The notes under the pieces are model-generated. The model was not told the origin of the DNA. It saw nothing but the letters and a program-made list of their open reading frames with translations, and did not search any database. Positions 10,666-22,500 of a DNA stretch of 22,500 bases are shown here, in pieces. The stretch spans positions 55,001 through 77,500 of the forward strand of contig LUCW03001496.1 of assembly GCA_001586965.3 (NCBI GenBank), given 5' to 3'. The first letter of the stretch is position 1. The number at the start of each line of letters is the position of its first letter. Position numbers and translations under genes: made by a program. Source of the stretch: Sphaeroforma sirkka. Its lineage: Eukaryota > Opisthokonta > Ichthyosporea > Ichthyophonida.

Positions 10666-12240
10666 ATTCGAAATTTACAGCTCCCATGTTCAATATCTCG
10701 GCCTTGAAGGCTGGGGTCATTTCGATCGTGTTCAAAATGACCAGGTCGATGATGACCCTTAGATGTTGTAGTCGGGTTACTGGAGTCTTCTAGTATCTAT
10801 TTCCCTGGGCTAACTCCAATCCCAGTTCGCGCAAAAGGCTGTCGATGAATCATTTCTGACTCATGATAGTCTTCGGACGTCCTTGTAGCAGGAGGTCGTC
10901 CACAAACAGGACTATCCTTATCCTTTGTTCCTGGTGACTCGCCTAAAGCATCCATCAGCATGTGAAACCAGGCAGGTGAGAATGTGGTTCCCATTGGTAG
11001 GGCGAGGAAGCACCAGAGATTGCTGTCGTAGTCACAAAACAGCCAGAGTTTTGGGTCTGCGACAGCTAATACATAGAAGCCATCCTTTATGTCGGATGAC
11101 ATAGTTACACCTCCCGGACGGACAAGGTGTAAAAGATTCTCTAGGCCCTCGGCTCTGTAAGTTCGTATCTCCGCATGATCGTTGATGTCCGTTAGAGACT
11201 GTACCAGTCTCTCTCTGAGACCGTCGAACTTTGAGATCATAAACGCAGAGTGCACTAGATGACGTTCGGGCTCCTCGCACCGTCGGATCACTATTGCGGC
11301 TTGAATTCTGTTGAGTTTCACCTGGCTCATCGAGGCGGTAACCTCCGGATTCGGGATCCAGCGTCCTCTGTTGGATGGCTTCGGTGGTCCCTTGGAACCC
11401 TAAATCGGTCTTACTCCGTACTTGATCGCTTGTAGGACCTTCTGGGAGGCCCCGTAAGTTCTCCATATTGAGAGTAACTTACGGACTTTGAGGTATAACG
11501 TAGTAGAATCAAAATTAGTCTTCTTTCTTGACATTGAGCTTTCAACGGGTCAATACCAATTCGTGCTGCTTTTTCTTTGTTGCTCTCAGGTAGCGCGCGA
11601 CAGTAAGTGTGTTGTTATAAGTTGGACGCACTTGCTGCACAACCAGAGCGGCGAAGTTGGATCCATTATTAGCACTGAGTTGCTTGAGTTCCAGGGTTCG
11701 TCCTAAGTCCTCAATGAGTTCCAGGATAATGCCGCGATATGGTTGTTCTCGGTGTTGTGCTGATAAGCCATAAAGGTCGATCTGCTTAAGTGTAAAGTCC
11801 AAATGATTGACCCAAGTCAGAATGTTGATCAGTTCCTTTTGAACGACTGGCTTTTGACGTTCGTACCACGAGGGCGCTTGCATTGGCGAGCTGGTCAGTC
11901 TTTTAGGAAAACGTACCTCTTGCATCCACACTGAGTTAGTAATTTCTCTAGGTGCACCGGTACTCCACTCGCCGTTAGATGCGGCAACACAGTCCTGTAC
12001 AGATGCTATGTGGTCAGCAGTTGAGACTCCTGTTATGGAAGGCCGGAGTCCGTATAGAGAGCGAGCTCCTGTTCAGGAACGGCAAATTGTCTCTCTTCAA
12101 TTTCCTTAAAGATGTTTTTAGATGGTTGTCTGGTTCTGGTCGGCTCTGGTTCTGGTCGGCTCTGGTCCTGGCCGTCAACGTTCAATACGATGGTGATGTA
12201 GTTGGTAGGTGTAGGAGAGCCCACGCTTCAACAGGATGTT
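10666..12240 (-). mobile_element. Broken DIRS-like retroelement fragment (gag-like and reverse transcriptase)
   Basis: On the minus strand the order is a gag-like region (about 12240-11480), a linker with GASQKVLQAIKYGVRP, then a reverse transcriptase at about 11330-10800 with LVRPGGVTMSSDIKDGFY, FLALPMGTTFSPAWF and a VLFVDDLLLQGRP palm strand. Next come the first residues of a following domain (TRLQHLRVIIDLV) before the LTR boundary. The LPMG..SP..F pattern and the W..G.s..VL..I.YGvR lead-in are typical of DIRS/Ngaro-like tyrosine-recombinase retroelements rather than Ty3. The piece is broken in several places and truncated at its 3' side by the Ty3-type LTR. Confidence 0.7.
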
Positions 12241-12268
12241 GAAGGAAGTATTTCGAGTAGTGAGAAAT

Positions 12269-12491
12269 ACGGGATGGTGGATAGTGACCACTATCTTCGT
12301 CCCGTTATACACAGCAACTTTAGAGTTGCGTATATAAAAAGACTGGAGTAGGATATTGCTACAGCATAAATTAGTTAGTGCTGTTTAATACGTCATAACT
12401 CCAAAAGTTATGACGTACCACCACCACGAGTAACCTAAGCAGCAGAACTAACTGCTCCCAGTTCACAATACTATTTGAAGGAGAATCCTTC
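12269..12491. other. Cluster of six hairpins
   Basis: Six inverted repeats follow one another. (1) Arms 12269-12274/12300-12305 enclose 12280-12286/12289-12295. (2) 12314-12319/12324-12329. (3) 12361-12366/12379-12384. (4) A perfect 12-bp stem 12389-12400/12406-12417 with a 5-nt loop. (5) 12441-12445/12452-12456. (6) 12477-12482/12486-12491 with a 3-nt loop. A TATATAAAAA lies at 12331-12340. The cluster sits directly upstream, in the minus sense, of the DIRS-like gag region, so it may be the structured leader or end of that element. Confidence 0.7.
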
Positions 12492-12497
12492 TTGAAG

Positions 12498-12837
<340 letters not shown>

Positions 12838-12841
<4 letters not shown>

Positions 12842-12976
12842 GTGCGTGTGTTTTGTGAGTGTGTGTATGCATGTATAAATGTGTGTGTGTTTTGTGCGTG
12901 TGTGTATGCATGTATAAATGTGTGTGTGTGTTTTGTGCGTGTGTGTATGCATGTATAAATGTATATGCAGTCTTCG
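12838..12976. repeat. TG-rich minisatellite, period 39-41 bp
   Basis: AAATGTG…TTTTGTG…TATGCATGTAT units start at 12838, 12877 and 12916, and a partial one at 12957. The units are nearly identical, indicating recent tandem expansion. Confidence 0.85.
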
Positions 12977-13148
12977 TGCGTATATGTGTAATCATCTATG
13001 TATGTTTTGACATGGATATGCTAATGTCTCTGCGCACTACTCTTGTACGAGTAAGTTGATTAAGCGCTCTCTTAGACCAGATTCGACACGTCTCCCATCA
13101 ATTGTTATCTACCGATAGCAAAGATGAATCTGTTCATGAATTGGTTTG

Positions 13149-13154
13149 TTTATT
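13149..13154 (-). promoter_or_regulatory. Candidate polyadenylation signal AATAAA of the MEK gene
   Basis: AATAAA reads on the minus strand 91 bp downstream of the MEK stop codon, a plausible distance for a short 3' UTR. Sequence-only assignment. Confidence 0.45.
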
Positions 13155-13244
13155 TGGACATTTTTAGGTTTCTTGTAGTGTGTGTGTCCCGGCATTGCGA
13201 GCTACAGTCCTTGTTAGGCTCCAGCACCAAACCTCAGTCAATCT

Positions 13245-20014
<6,770 letters not shown>

Positions 20015-21420
20015 GTTTACAGATTACTATACTATTTTGTACTTAAAGATGGAACAATGCCCAGACAGGACTAATATTAGCTCTCAAGCAAGCATTGATT
20101 GTGTGTAAATACAATGTTGAAAGCTTGTTTGAAAGATATCTATCGATTCGATCTAATCCTCGTCGAATGGACACGTGTAGTTGTGATTTCTGGTACACAC
20201 TACCAACTACGTTGTGTGCTGTTTATATTCTGTAGCACATGTTCCTTTCCTCAATGGATAGGTATGAAATCATAAGTGGCCTGTAAGTGCACAGATGACA
20301 TGCGTATACAAAGTTTCACTACACGCAGGTATATATATATATATATTTACATAGCTTCACTATACTTTGTATACATATTTTATACGTGCGCCACAAAATA
20401 TGATAATTTTTAATATTCAAGTTGATTTTATTTATATTTATTTATTTCTCGTTACCCTCCCTCTGTGAATTTGATACCATAAATTCCATTCGAATATATG
20501 GTTTCTTTTGATTGGCTGTGCGCCCATAAAATTTGAATCCCTGTACTGAATCTAGATTAATCCTTTCAACCCTCGTAGGCTACTCCTCTTCTCACAGCCA
20601 CTACTGGAAATCTGTCTTTGACGTATTAGACATGTGTATGCGTACACACAAATGATTGTGTAATGTATTTGGATATTCCATACACGATTGCGATTTTATC
20701 AACAGAAGCATAATCTTACTATCCCCGTATACTGACATGTAGGACAGGAAGTTTGCTCGGCAACATTAAAACAGGGCTTGTGCTTACTATACCCTGTAAA
20801 TATTGCGTTTCAGTCGATGTCACACATACTACAAAGTCCGGTATTAGCTAGAAATATAGCTGCGGCGATGCATAACAGTCGTTTCATCATAGTTCCATGT
20901 CGCGTTTACTTGACCTTAAAGCGGAAGTATTGTTTTGAAAAAAATGTATTGATATTCACTTTGAGGTAGATGGTAGCCCATAAAAATCACGAGAATACTT
21001 AAATGTGAGTATAGCACAGTAGTATTTATGATCTGTGGCCCATACTGCATGCAGATGGATTTATTTGATATATATCTTTGTATGCGCCAGAATAGACGTG
21101 CCATTCTGTTGGGAGAGTCGACCAAAACGTGCAATCGAGAAAATTTGCGTATCAGTTGTGATTTCTGAGTATTTCTATTTGTACTATATATTTATATAAA
21201 TCCATGGAACGAAGAGACGCTTCGTATGTAGACAAGAGACTCACAAGAATACAGTGAAACTGAGAGAAAGAACAGAAAGTGCATCGTTCGCTTTTATCTT
21301 GAACCAAATTGTGGACCATGTATCGAGTATTATCAAATTTGCAAGGTACCTTGGTAAAAACAATTCGAGATGAAACAACTCTCTCCCTCTCTCTCTCCCA
21401 CTCTCTCCGCCTTGCTGATG
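20015..21420. other. 5' flank of the MEK gene, no gene recognised
   Basis: AT-rich sequence with one 11-bp inverted repeat (20304-20314/20364-20374) around a short TA run. No convincing coding region, RNA gene or core promoter motif could be assigned. The MEK 5' UTR and promoter should lie at its left end. Confidence 0.5.
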
Positions 21421-21421
21421 T

Positions 21422-22049
21422 GTGGAATTGACAGAAAAACCAGGAATAGTCGGACTACATACTTGTATGTTTAATATTCGTCGACCACCGTTAATTATCA
21501 AAGGATATCAAGGCTATACAACCCAGGTGCGATCTTATCCAAACATAATTACTGGGGAGATAAAAGATGGTTATATATCTTCTTGCCCAAAAAACAGGAA
21601 AAAATGCTGTGATATGTCCCTTGATTTCGGGATTGCATACGAACAGGATTGCATAATCAGTCAAATATCTAATTCAAATTAGTGATATTGATAGTGATAT
21701 AATTCCTGTCAGTCATTCTGGTAGTGGCAGTGGGGTAGGTGATGTATCTAGTACGAAGCTCGAAAAAACTGGTATGTCCTTGGAAAGCCGAGTCGATCAG
21801 CCATATTTTAAAGCGTATTTACCGGGTAAGATGGTAGCAGCGAAGTGTACACGATGCTGAATGTGGACTTTACTCGGGAATCTGTACAATTGTACATATG
21901 ATCGGTATACAACTAAACATAGCCGTCTTGTGTTTTTTAGAGGGTCTATGATACGAATGTCAAAACCACTCACGGCCCTCTGGATATGGGTCTCTGCTAA
22001 ATTTGCGATTTGTCGTCGGAAGAACCCTGATTTCAAAGATTTGCCCTAG
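21422..22049 (+). other. Unrecognised reading-frame remnants
   Basis: Three consecutive plus-strand frames look moderately protein-like but change frame between them: about 21422-21682, about 21662-21862 (with DIDSDIIPVSHSGSGSGVGD) and about 21861-22049. The first lacks an ATG at its left end. They could be exons of an unknown gene or debris. No family motif was recognised. Confidence 0.2.
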
Positions 22050-22500
22050 TCCAGAGGGCAGAGGGCCATGAACCACTGTGACTGTCTTGCGAGTTCATAA
22101 ACCCTGCACGATTTACAACCCTACTACTCCAATCAATCATATTTATTTATAAATAAAATCCCACTCCCACAATCTGCCATGGTTACAACCTTTGGAATTG
22201 TGACACATGTTAGTGACGCATCAGTTTTTGACATCTTTCGATCAACACAGAATAACTGCTGTCTGCTTGTGTTGCTTCGGCTTGTGAAAAGCCCGGTCGT
22301 GCGGGACTGCGGCATCCTGATATTTACCGTGCGGGAGTCAAGATTCGTGACGTAAGTAGAACAGGAACATTGCTGCGGAGATCAGCTTTGCATGAGGCTG
22401 GTGGCGAGACTATATTGCAGCGCGTACTATACTCGTATGTGTGTGATATATACTGCTGATACCTGCGTGTATATTTGTCAGACATAGACCGTAACACAAC
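22050..22500. other. Right-edge stretch, one weak candidate exon
   Basis: A locally GC-richer part (about 22260-22352) is open on the plus strand (GLRHPDIYRAGVKIRD) and ends at GAC|GTAAGT, a strong donor-like site. Nothing else supports it. No other feature was seen to the window edge. Confidence 0.2.

Noticed and set aside
12838-12976. Regular repeats considered as a CRISPR array
   Set aside because: The units abut without unique spacers and are TG-rich minisatellite in a eukaryotic setting.
20304-20374. Inverted repeat GTATACAAAGT around a TA run
   Set aside because: An 11-bp stem with a 49-bp loop is not remarkable in this composition.
21974-22059. Inverted repeat GCCCTCTGGA / TCCAGAGGGC
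   Set aside because: Ten bases, 65 bp apart, with no other end features of a mobile element.

Overview
This window looks like an AT-rich, repeat-laden nuclear genome of a single-celled eukaryote. The evidence is one gene with nine exons and GT-AG introns, very long (TA)n tracts inside its introns, and several decayed transposable elements. The gene is closest in motif detail to animal-type MEK1/2, and DIRS-like and Ty3-type elements sit nearby. An opisthokont protist such as an ichthyosporean would fit, but that is an inference I cannot test here.

Layout. 1-3.1 kb holds a decayed DDE_Tnp_4-type DNA transposon (+ strand, about 430-1640), an unrecognised minus-strand reading frame, a 179-bp foldback/MITE-like element, a small GGTCC-rich repeat patch and a minus-strand retroelement fragment. 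3.1-10.66 kb is a broken Ty3-type LTR retrotransposon with two LTRs of about 557 bp. 10.67-12.24 kb is a broken DIRS-like retroelement on the minus strand. The LTR element appears to have landed in or beside it. Immediately 5' of the DIRS-like coding region is a cluster of six hairpins (12269-12491), followed by (TA)n and TG-rich repeats to about 13.0 kb.

13.2-20.0 kb is the host gene: a complete MEK1/2-type MAP kinase kinase on the minus strand. I assembled nine exons (20014..19926, 18929..18785, 18014..17856, 17426..17285, 16372..16197, 15704..15615, 15263..15104, 14242..14076, 13340..13245). All junction phases match and they give 407 residues with every kinase landmark, the SxxxT activation loop, two candidate N-terminal MAPK docking motifs and a C-terminal DVD-like tail. 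Its introns carry microsatellites, several short tandem arrays and a telomere-like patch. Most interesting are partial copies ('shadows') of exons 3, 4 and 7, each lying just downstream of its parent exon.

20.0-22.5 kb is the 5' flank, with no gene I recognise; two weak reading-frame remnants are noted. The only working pathway visible is the MAP kinase cascade represented by the MEK gene. Everything else is mobile-element debris or simple repeats.
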